A stretch of 64,000 nucleotides of DNA from Lytechinus variegatus. Taxonomy: Eukaryota > Echinodermata > Echinoidea > Temnopleuroida > Toxopneustidae. Positions 40,478-52,951 of this stretch are shown here, one piece after another (within the stretch, counting starts at the first letter, position 1; every line of letters starts with the position of its first letter). The notes under the pieces are model-generated. The model was not told the DNA's origin. It was given only the letters and a program-made list of their open reading frames with translations, and searched no databases. Location of the stretch: positions 5,779,080-5,843,079 of the forward strand of contig NC_054748.1 in NCBI RefSeq assembly GCF_018143015.1, read 5' to 3'. Made by a program: the position numbers and the translations under genes.

Positions 40478-43400
40478 TGTTGCACCCACAAATGTAATAA
40501 CACTTTACCCACAAATGTAATAACGCCCAAAAATGTAATAACACTTTACCCACAAATGTAATAACGCCCACAAATGTAATAACACTTTACCCACAAATGT
40601 AATAATTTCACCCACAAATGTAATAATGCACTTTACCCACAAATGTAATAATTTTTGATCGCCCACAAATGTAATAATGACTTTACCCACAAATGTAATA
40701 AATTTGAAGGGATTTTTGGCGAATCCGTTCTAAACTAAAATCCTATAGTAATGCGTTCATATAGCACAAAGTGCAAAGTCTTTGTTGGAGATAAGTCCAA
40801 AGTCTTTTTCCAGACCAGGTTGTTTCAAAAACTATTATATAAGTCCAAAGTCTTTTTTCCAGACCCGGTTGTTTCAAAAATTATTATATAAGTCCAAAGT
40901 CTTTTTTCCAGACCCGGTTGTTTAAAAAATTATAATATATATTAAACCAAAGTCTTTTTACAGACCCGGTTATTTCAAAAATTATAATATAAGTCCAAAC
41001 TAAGATACGATAATGATATTCCAGTGGAATAAAAATGAGAATCGAGCGTAGTCTTTTCTCCAGACCCAGTTAATTAAGACCGGTAGAATTAATGTCTTTG
41101 TTGTTGTTTCAACTCATGGCTTATATTGTGAATATATGTGATAAGAGTAAATCGAGAATCAAGCGTAGCCTTTTCGCCAGACCTGGTTACTTAAAACTAA
41201 TAACTAAAACCCCAGTGTCTTCATATAGCACAAAAGTGCAAAGTCTTTTTTTTTCCAGAAACGGTTAATTCAAAAATTGAAATATAAGTCCAAAATCTTT
41301 TTTCCAGACCCAGTTGTTAAATTATACGAAATGTCCAAAGTCTTTTTTCAGACCCGGGTATTAAGTCCAAATTAAGATACAATAATGATATTCCAGTGGA
41401 AAAAAAATGAGAATCGAGCTTAGTCTCTTTTCCAGACCCAATTAATAAAGACTGGTGAAATTAATGTCTATAGTTGTTTCAACTTATTATATGCACTTAG
41501 CGTAAATAGAGAATCAAGCGTAATCCTGACCTGGTTACTTAAAACTAAAAACTAAACCCTGTAGTAAGCGTTCATGTAGCACAAAAATGCATTTCTCCGG
41601 GTCATTTAAAACATTCATCAAATCTCTTCAAAAAAGACCACACAATCTATTAATGTTGAATAACATGAAAATAAAGTGTAGACATTCATCCAGACCAGAT
41701 TATTTCAAAATAAGAAATAATTGAAAAAAAAAGATCCTCCACTCTTGGCAATGTTGAATTCAATGAAAATATAGCATAATCTTTCCTCCAAACCCAGTTA
41801 TTCAAAATTATGAATTACATGTACATTTTCAAAACAGTATAAAGACCCCATAATCGTTTTAATGTTGGATAACATGGACATATACATGTAGCGTAGTCTT
41901 TCAGCTCGACCAAGTTTTATTTTTCAAAATTACGCTAATAGTAATAACAAAAAAAAAAAAAATCTAAGACCAAACAATCCTTTAACCTAAGAAATGTTTT
42001 AAAAAGAACTTTAGAGCGTTGTCTTTAGCCCAGACCTAATCATTAAAACAAATATGCAAAAAAAAATCTTCTAACATAAGACCCTATCATATTCTTATTC
42101 TTGTGGAATAACGCGAGTTTTAAAACGTACTCTTTTCTCCAGACCCGGCTATTTAAAAAATGAATTTACAAAACTTCAAATCTAAGACCAATCTTCCAAA
42201 GTTACACCCAGTAAAGAAATATGTCTTTACCCCACACCCACTTTTTTTTTAATAATACTAAGACCCCAACAAAACATTGCAATAATGTATGGATTTCTTC
42301 CTCCAGACTTGGTTATTATTCGAAAAAAATGAAATAGTTTTTACAAATATTCTAAAACGAAGACCAAATAATCTGATTACTGTGGAATAACACGAAGACC
42401 AATTGTCGAAGATCGACTTTCCTCCAGACACAATTATTTCAAGAATAAAAAATCAATAAAACCCAACCCCCAACAACGAATCTAAGAACCAACAATCCTC
42501 CAAATTAAGACCATGCATGTAGAAAAGCACATGTTTAGAGCGTTGTCTTTATTCCAGACCCAGTCATTTAAAAATGATTTTAACAATCTTAAAAAACATA
42601 AGACTTTCTCATATTCTTATTCTTGTGGAATAAGACGAGTATTATGCTTAGTCTTTCTTCAAGACCCGGTTATTTAAAAGATAAACAAATATTGAAAAAA
42701 AAATCACAGCTAAGACCAATCTTCAAAATTAAACCCAGTATAAATGCTTGGGCTTAGAGTAATGTCTTTACCCCTCACCCAGTTCTCTTAAAAATACAAA
42801 TTAAGCGAAACATTAATCTTAAAACTTAGACCCCAACATCTTCCAAAATACTTCATTTGACCGGACCAGCTTATTAAAAAACAGAACAACAAAACAAACA
42901 TTTTAAATTAAAACCCTCTTCCAGCCTAAGACCCTGTAATATGTAATTTATTTAAACATTCACTTTTTCTTCCAGGCAAAGAAATTTTTAATTAATAAAA
43001 ACCATCAAAACTTAGAGCCCGGGGAGCATTTCATGAAAGGAGTTGTCTGACGTTTAATCCGACAAGTCCCATTTTATCCGACACTAACCATGGAAGCACT
43101 GCATCTTAGCCAATCAACATCAAGGTCGGACATAAATGTTGATGAAATACTCCCACAATCATCTTATTCATGTTGAACAGGCACGAGAATAAGATTGAGT
43201 CTTAGTTATGAAGATTTCATTTAGCTTATATTTGAAAATGACAAGCTCTGGAATAAAGAAAACTCTCTAAACTTTTATGTATTGCAGGTTATAAGTTTGA
43301 AGGATAGTTGGGTTTTAGATTCTGTTGTTCTTTTTAAAAATAATTTTTGTTATTTTGAAATAATTGGGTCTGGAATAAGACTACACCATATTTCCATGCT

Positions 43401-44838
43401 ATTCAATGTTGATGAGATTACAGGGTCTTTGTTTTGTTGTTGGTTGTTATTGTGTTTTTTATGATTTTCATAACTGGGTCGGGAGGAAAGACCACGCCAT
43501 ATTTCTATGTTTGTCAACATAAATAGGATCATGGGCCTTTGTTTGCTTTTCCTTTTTATTATTACTAATTTATTATTATTAATCGCCATGTGTTATTTGA
43601 AAGATCTGGGTCTGGATGAAAGACTATGCTATATTTCCATGTCATTAAACATTAATAAGAGGGTTGGGTTACTTTTTGCCTGATTCCACCAGTTTTAAAT
43701 AATTGGGTCTGGAGAAAAGACTACGCTCGATTTCTCATTTTTATTCCACTGGAATATCATTATCGTATATTAGTTTGGACCTACATTATAATTTTTGAAA
43801 TAAACAGGTCTGGAAAAAAGACTTTGGACTTATATTATAATTTTTGAAACAACTGGGTCTGGAAAAAAAATTGGACTGATATTGTAATTTTTTAATTAAC
43901 TGGGTCTGGAAAAAAGACTTTGGACTTGAATAATAATTTTTGAAACAACCAGGTATGGAAAAAAGACTTTGCACTGATATTATATTTTTTGAATTAACCG
44001 GGTCTGGAAAAAAAAAATTTGGACTTATATAACAATTTTTTAATTAACGGGGTCTGGAAAATAAGACTTTGGACTTATATATTTTTTTAATTAACTGGGT
44101 GTGGAAAATAAGACTTTTAAATGATATTATAATTTTTGATTTAACTGGGTCTGGAAAATAAGACTTTGGAATGATATAATTTTTCAATCAACCGGGTCTC
44201 GAAAATAGACTTTGGACTTATACAATAATTTTTGAATTAACTGGGTCTGGAAAAAAGACTTTGGACTCATATAACAATAAAAAAACTGGGTCTGGAAAAA
44301 AACACTTTGGACTTATATACTAGTTTTTGAAACAACCGAGCCTGGAAAATAAGACTTTGGAATGATATTATAATTTTGAATTAACTGGGTCTGGAAAAAA
44401 AGACTTTGGATTTATACATTAATTTTTTAAACAACCAGGTATGGAAAAAAGACTCTGGACTGATATTATTGATTTTTGAATTAACTGGGTCTGGAAAAAA
44501 AACTTTGGACTCATATAACAATTAAAAAAAAACTGGGTCTGGAAAAAACACTTTGGACTTATATACTAGTTTTTGAAACAACCGAGTCTGGAAAAAAGAC
44601 TTTGGACTTATGTAATATTTTTTTTAAATAACTGGGTCTGGAAGAAAAACTTTGGACTTATCCCCAAGAAAGACTTTGCACTTTTGTGCTATATTAATGC
44701 ATTCCTATAGGATTTTAGTTTAGAACGGATTCGTCAAAAATCCCTTCAAATTTATTACATTTGTGGGTAAAGTCATTATTACATTTGTGGGCGAAATTAT
44801 TACATTGGTGGGCGATTATTACATTTGTGGGTGTAACA
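40478..44838. mobile_element. foldback element FB2-B, 4.4 kb
   Basis: The left end TGTTGCACCCACAAATGTAA and right end (inverted) TGTTACACCCACAAATGTAA are as in FB2-A. There are ten CCCACAAATGTAATAA units at the left and four at the right. The inner arms are long arrays around GTCTTTTTTCCAGACCCGGT (left) and ACCGGGTCTGGAAAAAAGAC (right), with spacing from about 49 bp at the outside to about 100 bp inside. It is the longest of the three copies, because the right arm (43780-44680) has many extra units. Non-coding. Confidence 0.85.
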
Positions 44839-44862
44839 GGGGACACACCAAATCTCAGGGTG
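44839..44862. other. boundary between FB2-B and the mid element
   Basis: A G-rich junction, ggggacacaccaaatctcag, lies directly after the FB2-B end. Confidence 0.5.
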
Positions 44863-45149
44863 GGGGGCACGTGTGTTAAGGCCCTAAACCGCAAATTGCC
44901 GCCTAAGCATGTAGAATATTAACAAGGACCGTGCGCGCGTAAGAGGCGTGAACACAGAGGGCGGCAAACATAAATCGCAGAAGGATAGAGGTTAAAGAGT
45001 GAGGAATTAGAACTAGGGCGCTGATCTCATTTTTATGAGAAATGTTGTTGATACACGTATTTATTTATTTGTTTATTTATTTATTTAAATATTTTACCAG
45101 GGCGCTCATTCAACATAAAGTTGGTCTTCCATGGGGCCCTAAAAGGCTA

Positions 45150-46995
45150 TCATTGCATTGACGCCCAATGGCGACAATGCATTGTTCTTGTTCCATATTC
45201 CTATTCCGTAATCTTCTTCTTCCACCAAAATCCCATTTGTTTAACACATGGTTTTGTTAGCTCTACCCTTACTCCGTCCCTCATCCAAATTCATCCACAT
45301 TTGGTAGACATGTTGTCCAGCATCCCTAGTTGTGCCTCTCGTCTTCCATTTTCCAAAATCACTCATGCACGACCATCCAGGCGCCATTTTGTCCATTTCA
45401 AGTACATTTGCATACCATTCTTCATTCTTTCATATCTCAATTATCCTGCATGCTACAGACTTCTAACAAATTGCTATAGATAGTCAAAGAGTTGCTCCAT
45501 CAACTGCAACGTATAATTGACCTTCAAAATGCCATCTTCATGTCCTAAATTCAAATCCGAAATAGCCTTCCTTCAAAAAGTTCATATTTATTGAAATGTA
45601 AAGTAAAAAAATCGTAAAATGGCCATAACTTTCTTGTTTTTGTTTATTTTGAGCTCATTCTTTCAGGAATTGATTACAGTATCATAAAATACACGTTACT
45701 GAATTTTCACGCATCATTGACATTCCGTCATTGAAATAGCGCCCTCTAAAGTTTCAAAAACGCTTACCTTTGAATGCTCCTCACTGCGTCATGCGTGGCC
45801 AAACCCGTACCTTTTTTTTAATTTAGGGTCTTCAAGATATGATCTTTCATGCCATTAAAAAAATATATACCTTACAACTGACGAAATATCTCAAAAATGC
45901 TCCCGAAAATCAGCAAAATACCCGAAAATGCACTTTAATGCCAGCACAACTTCAACTTGCTCTTATTTCCTTATTATTGAAGCTTATTCTTTCTAACTTG
46001 GCAGATATGAGTATTGATATATACTTCAACCATTCGTCAACCTTTTGTAACAGAAACTGACAAAAATCTGACGTCAGCTTCAAATTATTGTGCAAAACCT
46101 TCATTTTTAATGTCTTTCTTTATATGGCATTTACTTCCGGTCTATTGCCTGCGCACAAATAAAAGTGGTATCAATGTCACCGCATTGGAATACTCTTTCC
46201 AGTGATACCAAATACGACATAGGTTACAACAGAAAATTTCAAGATAAGTCAATCTGAACACATGGTATACTGTTCACAATGCACACATTATCAACAACAG
46301 AATTGTACACAGTGTCTATTGCATCGGTTTCGCGCTAAAACGAACTGAACGTACTATGGCACGCCATTTGTCCCATAAGGCGATAAACTCAGTTTATGCA
46401 TGCACATCGTTCTGATATGTACTTAACACTGGGTTACGTTAATGAATTGTCAGCGAATTTGTATGCTTATTTCTATTACTCTGCGTCTTTATCTCTCTCT
46501 CTCTCTCTCTTTGTTCAGCGGCCACATGGTCTAAAAACGGACGAAATCTGTTTGACTCGAGAATGTAACTTCCTATGGAAGGCAAAATCTGCCAAAATCC
46601 AATTTGATTAACATGTAATTTTTGTTAGTCCTCTCCTGCCTCCGTTTCTCATCCAAATTCATTCTGATTTGGTAGACATGTTGTCCATAATTAGTGACCA
46701 TAACCTTTAGAAATAGCGCCCTCTCTTGCAAAGTCTTGAAATAGTTAAATTGCCATAACTTCCTTGTTTGAATTTATTTTGGTCTCATGTTTTCAGGGTT
46801 TGCCAATTGTATCATTTCACATACTCCAACTGTGTTTTATGCATCAGTGACCATTCTTTTAAAAAATAGCGCCCTCTAATATTTTGAAAATGTATATCAT
46901 CTAGAGTTTTCTCTCTATCTCCTCCTGTTTCTTGCCCTCTATTAAATCAGAGGCGTCAATGCATGCACATCGTTCTGAAACGATTGCAGTTCTAG
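45150..46995 (+). mobile_element. non-autonomous Helitron copy 1, 1846 bp
   Basis: It starts TCATTGCATTGACGCC after A (45149) and ends CAGTTCTAG before T (46996). Just inside the 3' end is a hairpin ATCGTTCTGAAACGAT. The TC start, CTAG end, hairpin and A^T insertion site, without target duplication, are the Helitron signature. The copy at 56719-58555 shares the whole length. No Rep/helicase frame. Repeated gcgccctctaaa-like words inside are not coding. Confidence 0.75.
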
Positions 46996-48268
46996 TTATT
47001 GTTCTTCTTGTTTGTTGGTTTTGGACTCTTGGTTATCATGGTTATGGCGGGAGTTGGGCAACTTGGGCTGTACATAGTGCCGTTTTTTTTTGTGTTTTTT
47101 TCAGTGATTTTTTGTGTATCCCTAATTCATATCAATTTGTTGTGTACAAAAAATGCTCCTCTTATAAGGCATAGAAATGGGACGTTTAACGCACAGTCAC
47201 TAATACGCGCCGCTGTCTTCGCATCGTGCAGGCAGTCTACGTGTATAGTGGCGGGCTGCTACATTGCGGTGCAGGGGTGTTCAACTTACATATCGTGAGC
47301 GCACTCAGCTGCGTGTTTTCACTTCTTCTTCTTTCTCTCCTTTTCTTGTCATTTTTCCTCGCATTACTTGTTTTCATTAATTTCCCTCTCACTTTCCTTG
47401 TTTTCTCACTTCCTTCAGTTTTGTAACTCTTCTTGATCACTTGCATTCATTGGCACACCCCCCGGTCAAAAATGGTACGGTCCTATCCAACATACACTCA
47501 AGTCATGCATGAAAACGTGCAAAATTCTTCACGCGCTGCGTTGCCTAGCTATGCGTGTGTACTGTGTACTATACTGTGTACACACAATGCCATCGGCTGA
47601 ACCCGCCAAACTATAGTGACCAATTGCAAAAGCTTTTGCAAATGTGAAAAGTGACAGAGGTTTTTTTTATCCAATCAAAATCATTCTTAGGTATTCGCAA
47701 TCTACAGCATTTTCTGCAAAATTTCTTTTTTGATAGGGTCTATTGTGACGTATATATGTTTTACAACAATGTGAAGTCGCACCCGCACTTGCCTATTGGC
47801 TTATGTACAAATGGATTTCCAAAATCATCGAAAAAGGTTCCAAAAACCTCAAAAGTGACAGAACTTGATTTGACTAAAATTAAATGAAAATCATATCATT
47901 TTCAAGGTGAGAATCTGCTCTATTCTATTCTGTTTTGATAGATCACCTTGTTGACGCGTTTGGGAGATATCTTAGCAAATCCCTCAAAAACGGCGTATTT
48001 TCTATTATTCTCCATAGGGAAATAATTTAACACGCTACGCACTGCATAAAAGGAGCGCAAACAAATTGATATGCTCCCCTAGTATAATCTAACGCCTGTA
48101 GGTTTAAGCAAAGGAAAAGGGAAGAAATAAAAGGGGGAAAATAAAGAAAGAATCGCTATAAATTTTTTTTTCAATATTTATTATAATCTTTTTAAAACTT
48201 TAATACAAAATGTTACGAGGGTAATGAAGCCATGTACTCATATTATTATAGTCATAATCAGTACAAAA

Positions 48269-48316
<48 letters not shown>

Positions 48317-48840
48317 AGTAGCAGTAGTAGAAGTAGTAGTAGCAGTAAGAGTAGTAGTAGTAGGTATTGAACAAGATACAAAAACATGGTTTACTATTAT
48401 ATTCATGTGCATTTTTTTAACTTCTGTGCAGCCCTGATTCCAACAACCAAAAATTATTGCAATTAAATAATTTGAAATCCAAAGTTCCTTTATCACCATT
48501 CAAGAAAAACATGTTAAATTTAGCATTCTGTTGAAATGACAGCAATCGGTGGCCTACCTTGAGAGAACAATATTTTCATAATTGAGTGACTGTCCTTTGA
48601 AAGCAATAAGGGCATGCCATCCGAAGTGATTGACTGTGTAAGTGATTCGTACTTCAAAGCTATATTCCATGATGAAAGTCACGACTATAGTCCCAGTTGT
48701 CATATTTCACTTCTTTTTAGCGGGAGAATACAAAAAAAAAATGTGTGGTGATATTGTCATTATAATTACGTTTATGTGAACAGTTTGCTGATGGTATTCA
48801 AGTTCAGAGAAATAAAAGCAAGTAGCAAAAGAATAGGTAT
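46996..48840. other. unannotated interior of the TTAA element
   Basis: It contains T-rich and C/T-rich tracts and a TAG/GTA microsatellite at about 48271-48365. No frame resembles protein. Confidence 0.5.
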
Positions 48841-49800
48841 TGATGAAATTGAAATGCCCCATCCAAACTCGAAACCCCCACAGGGCCCCAAGGGGGTCAT
48901 CCTAGGAGCTGTCATGAAGAACTCTTAATTTTTCACCCAATAAGATTCTATGCATGACACAACTTCCATTTCTGGAACTGGAGAAGGAGAAGTAGAAATT
49001 TACAGTTTTGCCTCTGGATGCCCCCCACAGGGTCCAGGGGGTACCATTTAAACACCTGTGCGTCCCCTACCCCTAAGCATGATTTCAGCCAGGTTTGGAT
49101 AAAATTTGACCATCTATTTTGAAAAAGAAGAAAAAAAATAGGATTTTCCTTAAAGTGCCCCACCCCCAAATTTTAAGCCCCCACAGGGCCCCAAGGGGGC
49201 CACCCCTGGAACTGGCATGAACAACTTTTGTTCTTCACCTATTAAGGTGTCTACACACCAAACAACTTGACTGTTCTACTTCTGGATCTGAAGAAGAAGA
49301 TTTCTGAAATTTACAGGGTTTCCCCCTTGGGGGCCCTCCCCCTGGGCCCCCATGGGGGCTACAGGTATCCCTTGAACAACTTTGTGTCCCCTACACCTAA
49401 GCATAATTCCTACTAGGTTTGAATAATATCTGACCATCCATTTTGAAACAAGAAAAACACATGTTTTTTCCCCTGAAGTGCCCCACCCCGACTTTTAAGC
49501 CCCAACAGGGCCCCAAGGGGGGCACCACAGGAACTGGCATGAACAACTTTATTCTTCGCCCCTTAAGGTATCTACACACAAAACAACTTGACTGTTCTAC
49601 TTCTGGATCTGGAGAAGAAGATTTTTGAAATTCACAGTGTTTTCTCCCTTGGGGGCCCTCCCCCAGGGCCCCCATGGGGGCTACAGGTATCCCTTGAACA
49701 ACTTTGCATCCCCTACGCATAGGGATGATTCCTACCAAGTTTGGTCAAGATTGGACTAGCCGTTCTGGAGAAGATGAAAATGTAACAGTTTACAAAGAGT
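48841..49800. repeat. 319-bp tandem repeat, three units
   Basis: Units start near 48853, 49160 and 49479. Each has ccccacagggccccaagggg, then gaactggcatgaacaac, ttctacttctggatctggag, cttgggggccctcccc and catccattttgaaa in order. The last two units are more alike than the first. Confidence 0.8.
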
Positions 49801-49893
49801 GCATTGCTATTGAGCAAACAAGACTAAACTTTTTTTCTACAAGCTTAGGCGGCGATTTGCGGTTTAGGTGCAATTTGCGGTTTAGGGCCTTAA

Positions 49894-51461
49894 CCCTTTG
49901 AACCCTGAATTATTTGGGGCGGTCGTGACATACACCCTGAATTATTTGCACATAAACATGATAAATGACTTCTCGACCACATTCATAAAATCTCCCATGA
50001 TTCGAGACCCAACGACACCTTCCCTCCACTAGTACCCGGCCCGAGCCGGCTGAAGTTGTTTGGCTTCTCATCACTGATCTCTCCCTTATCTGGATATGGG
50101 AACAATAACGCTGATTGGCCTATTCCGTGTTGAAGCACCGGAAGTTGGTACCTCCGCACGCCGAGTTCCCCCAAAAGAGCCAAAATCGAAGTATAGTCTG
50201 GTTCACGACAATAGTATCAATCTTAATTATACTTACCAGATCAACTCTTATAACAGCACTTTTCAATGTGAATTTATACCTAATACATAGTTTAAGATGT
50301 CGTCCTGTGCCACGTATAATTGCACTTATCGTGACGACCGTGGAAACAGAGAAAAGGGGATTACTTTTCACAGATAAGACAAGCTGGTGAACTGCATAGT
50401 TGTAGACTTTATGTAGTCCCATGTGCTGAAATACATGTGTGGTAATTCTAAATTACCAGAGCATGTTTCCAAAACTTTAAAACTCCAGGGGGGGGGGTAA
50501 TCGATTGTTGTGATTTCTCTGGAAGCGTGATGAATTTAAACCATGATTCAAATAAATATTCAGTTTATTAATATTCACAAATGTCACCAAGTTTTATGAG
50601 TTTATCAGTCATGTTTGGACAGAAGAATATCACGAGACACGAAAATACTCAGTAGCCTGTATTCTGAAATTTGACTTAAGTAAAAACTGAAAATCTGCCG
50701 TTTCGGAGGAGTTAACAAAAAAAATTCCGAAGCATAGATCCTGACCGAAATAGACTGATTTTTTGGACAAGGACGGGATCTACAGGTATTCTGAAAATTA
50801 TTTTGTCTTTTATTTGTGAAAGGACAATAAAATTTACAAGCTAGAGGTACATGTACGGTAGGACTAGGACTTTAGGGGGTTATGTAACTTGTGGCATGTA
50901 AATTTGTGATATTTCTCTGTCAACAATAGATCAAATTATTTTTTCCGAGAACTCATTTTTTTAAACAAAAGTATGTAAAAAAGACATTAAGCTACAGAGA
51001 CGGATTTACAGACTTCAGAAATTTCACAGAACTTATTTTGAGATGCTGAATGTCTTCAAAGAAAAAAATGTCTCGGTGGAACAAAAAAAGGGGGGTTATC
51101 AACCAAAAATTTAGGGGGTGACGCAAGAAAAATAACCTGACAAGCAAAAAAAAGGTTAACCCAAAATTTAGGGAGCGGGATGCAAATTAAACAAAAGAAA
51201 TAATCTGACAAGCATCGAAAAAAGAATATTAACCAGAATTTTAGGGCGGACCACAATGATTTTAGGGGGGTCCACCTTAGGGGGGATGCAGGAAAAAAAT
51301 TGACAAGCAAAAAGAACAAAAAAGGAAAATTTTGGGGGTCTATCCCCCACCTAAAATATAGGGGACAGGACCCCCCCCCCCCGCTTCCGCTGCCTATATG
51401 AACAAACTGGGTAGAGGATAATTGAAGAGGGTCGATCGATGTGACAGAAGGAGAGAGAGAA
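49894..51461. other. mid element interior, left part
   Basis: Mostly AT-rich and non-coding. A degenerate repeat with ctgacaagcaaaaa and atttaggggg phrases occurs at 51100-51360, related to 24380-24440. A C-run is near 51370. Confidence 0.4.
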
Positions 51462-51923
51462 GGTCAAGTCCAACTCAGAAAAATATTGATTTGAATCAAT
51501 AGAGAAAAATCAGACAAGCACAATGCTGAAAATTTCATTAAAATCGGATGTAAAATAAGAAAGTTATGACATTTCAAAGTTTCGCTTATTCAAAAAAAAA
51601 TTGTGATATGAACAAGCCAGTTACATTCAAATTGAGAGAGTCGATGATATTACTCACTCACTATTTCTTTTGTTTTTAATAGTTTGAACTATACAATATT
51701 TCAATTTTACGAATTTGACGATTATAGGACCTCCTTGCCTGAAGCACAAAATGTTAATAATGGAATACCAACCGAGATGTGCATATAACTGAAATGAAGC
51801 GAAACTTTAAAATGCCATAACTTTCATATTACATCCGATTTTGATGAAATTTTCAGTGTTATGCTTGTTGAATTTTTCTCTTTTATTCAAATCAAGTTTT
51901 TATTGGGGTGGACTTGTCCTTTA
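51462..51923. mobile_element. hairpin MITE with long arms
   Basis: GGTCAAGTCCAACTCAGAAA at the left is mirrored by aagtttttattggggtggac at the right. The arms are about 125 bases (51462-51590 against 51790-51920) and include aatttcattaaaatcggatg and its complement. A shorter relative follows at 51925-52106. Confidence 0.65.
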
Positions 51924-51924
51924 A

Positions 51925-52106
51925 AGGGCGAGTCCACCTCACGGAAAAGATTATTTGAATAGAGAGAAAAACCACACAATAATGCTCAAAATTTAATCAA
52001 AATCAGAAGTAAAATATGAAAGTTATATTTTAAAGTTATTTAAGCGATGAGATTTTCGGTGTTACACTTGTTTGATTTTTTTTTGGGGGGTGGACTTAAA
52101 TTAAAG
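51925..52106. mobile_element. shortened relative of the 51462 MITE
   Basis: GGCGAGTCCACCTCACGG … gaaagttatattttaaag … GGGGTGGACTT repeats the outer parts of the neighbouring MITE with the centre deleted. Confidence 0.6.
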
Positions 52107-52942
52107 GGGGTTTCAAGCCCAGTGTTATAAGCCTGCATAACCTAGAAAATCGCCAAAATCGTCGCCCTATCGATCCTAAGAGGTTATTTGGCAAACCTCC
52201 AAAATACCCCTAGACAAGTCAAAGATTTCATCCATTCTTCCTTAGGTGAGAAAAACACCAACCCCTTCAAAATTATGTTTCCGAAATGTACTGGGAAAGA
52301 ACCATGGTTTCAAGAAAATTGCGAATTCTGGCACCTTAAATATATATGAAGTTTTGTTTAAAAAGCAAGAGCTTCAGTGTGCAGACAGCTAGCGTATCGC
52401 TCACAATGCATATGCTAATGGAGCGATCGCGTTCTTTTTGGGGGAACTGGTATGGCGGACAATAGAACTCGCTGGCTTCAAACAAAGGACCCTCCCCGCA
52501 TATCCAGTTAGGGGAGAGATCAGTGCTTCTCGTAGACCTAGTCTACAATCAGAAATATCAAATTTAGTGTCTGTTTTGGGCTCAAAATCACTGTTTTCAC
52601 CAAAGTGAGATATACCAATTGCTTCCCCATAGTAAGCACGTGACTCGCCACGTATTACCGCACCTACGACACGAGCAATCACAAAAAAGTGGCATATTTT
52701 GGCCATTTTTGAAGCTAAATCCTTCCGAAATCATTGCCGACATTGACTGAAATTATCGACTAAATATTCCTACACGTACGAGAAAGATGACGTCATTTTA
52801 GAAGATCACCTGACATTTAGAATCCATGCTTTTGAAATCACATGGCTGGAGGCCGGTATTCCGGCCTATCGGGTATTTTCATGTTTTCTGGCAGGCCGGT
52901 ATTCCGGCCTATCGGGTTCAAAGGGTTAACACACGTGCCCCC
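52107..52942. other. mid element interior, right part
   Basis: Non-coding. The phrase GGCCGGTATTCCGGCCTATC occurs twice at 52850-52920 and is itself palindromic (GGCCGGTATTCCGGCC), next to the right end of the mid element. Confidence 0.5.
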
Positions 52943-52951
52943 AGGCCCCCC

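Larger units (their letters stand above)
44880..49889. mobile_element. TTAA-flanked element (piggyBac or Kolobok type), 5.0 kb
   Basis: TTAA stands at both flanks (44876-44879 and 49890-49893). The ends are GGCCCTAAACCGCAAATTGC and its inverse complement. The right end has one extra 18-19-base unit of this sequence. Without it the TIR of the mid element is restored as TTAACCCTTTGAACCC. It contains a Helitron, a GTA microsatellite and a 319-bp tandem repeat. No transposase seen. The TTAA site fits piggyBac or Kolobok. Confidence 0.7.
44863..52942. mobile_element. mid TIR element (CACGTGTGTTAACCC ends)
   Basis: Ignoring the TTAA-flanked insertion, the left end reads GGGGGCACGTGTG then TTAACCCTTTGAACCC. 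The right end carries the inverse complement (GGTTCAAAGGGTTAACACAC, then GTGCCCCC, 52918-52942). It lies exactly between the two inner ends of FB2-B and FB2-C. Its own unique content is about 3 kb with no coding frame of note. Confidence 0.6.

Noticed and set aside
44880..44895. Telomere-like CCCTAAACC
   Set aside because: Single occurrences as part of inverted transposon ends, not a telomeric array.
45121..45483. 120-codon plus-strand open frame
   Set aside because: Lies inside a non-autonomous Helitron; the copy at 58150-58520 does not keep the frame.
49397..49738. Gly/Pro-rich minus-strand open frame
   Set aside because: Arises from the 319-bp tandem repeat with GGGCCC blocks; not kept in the other units.
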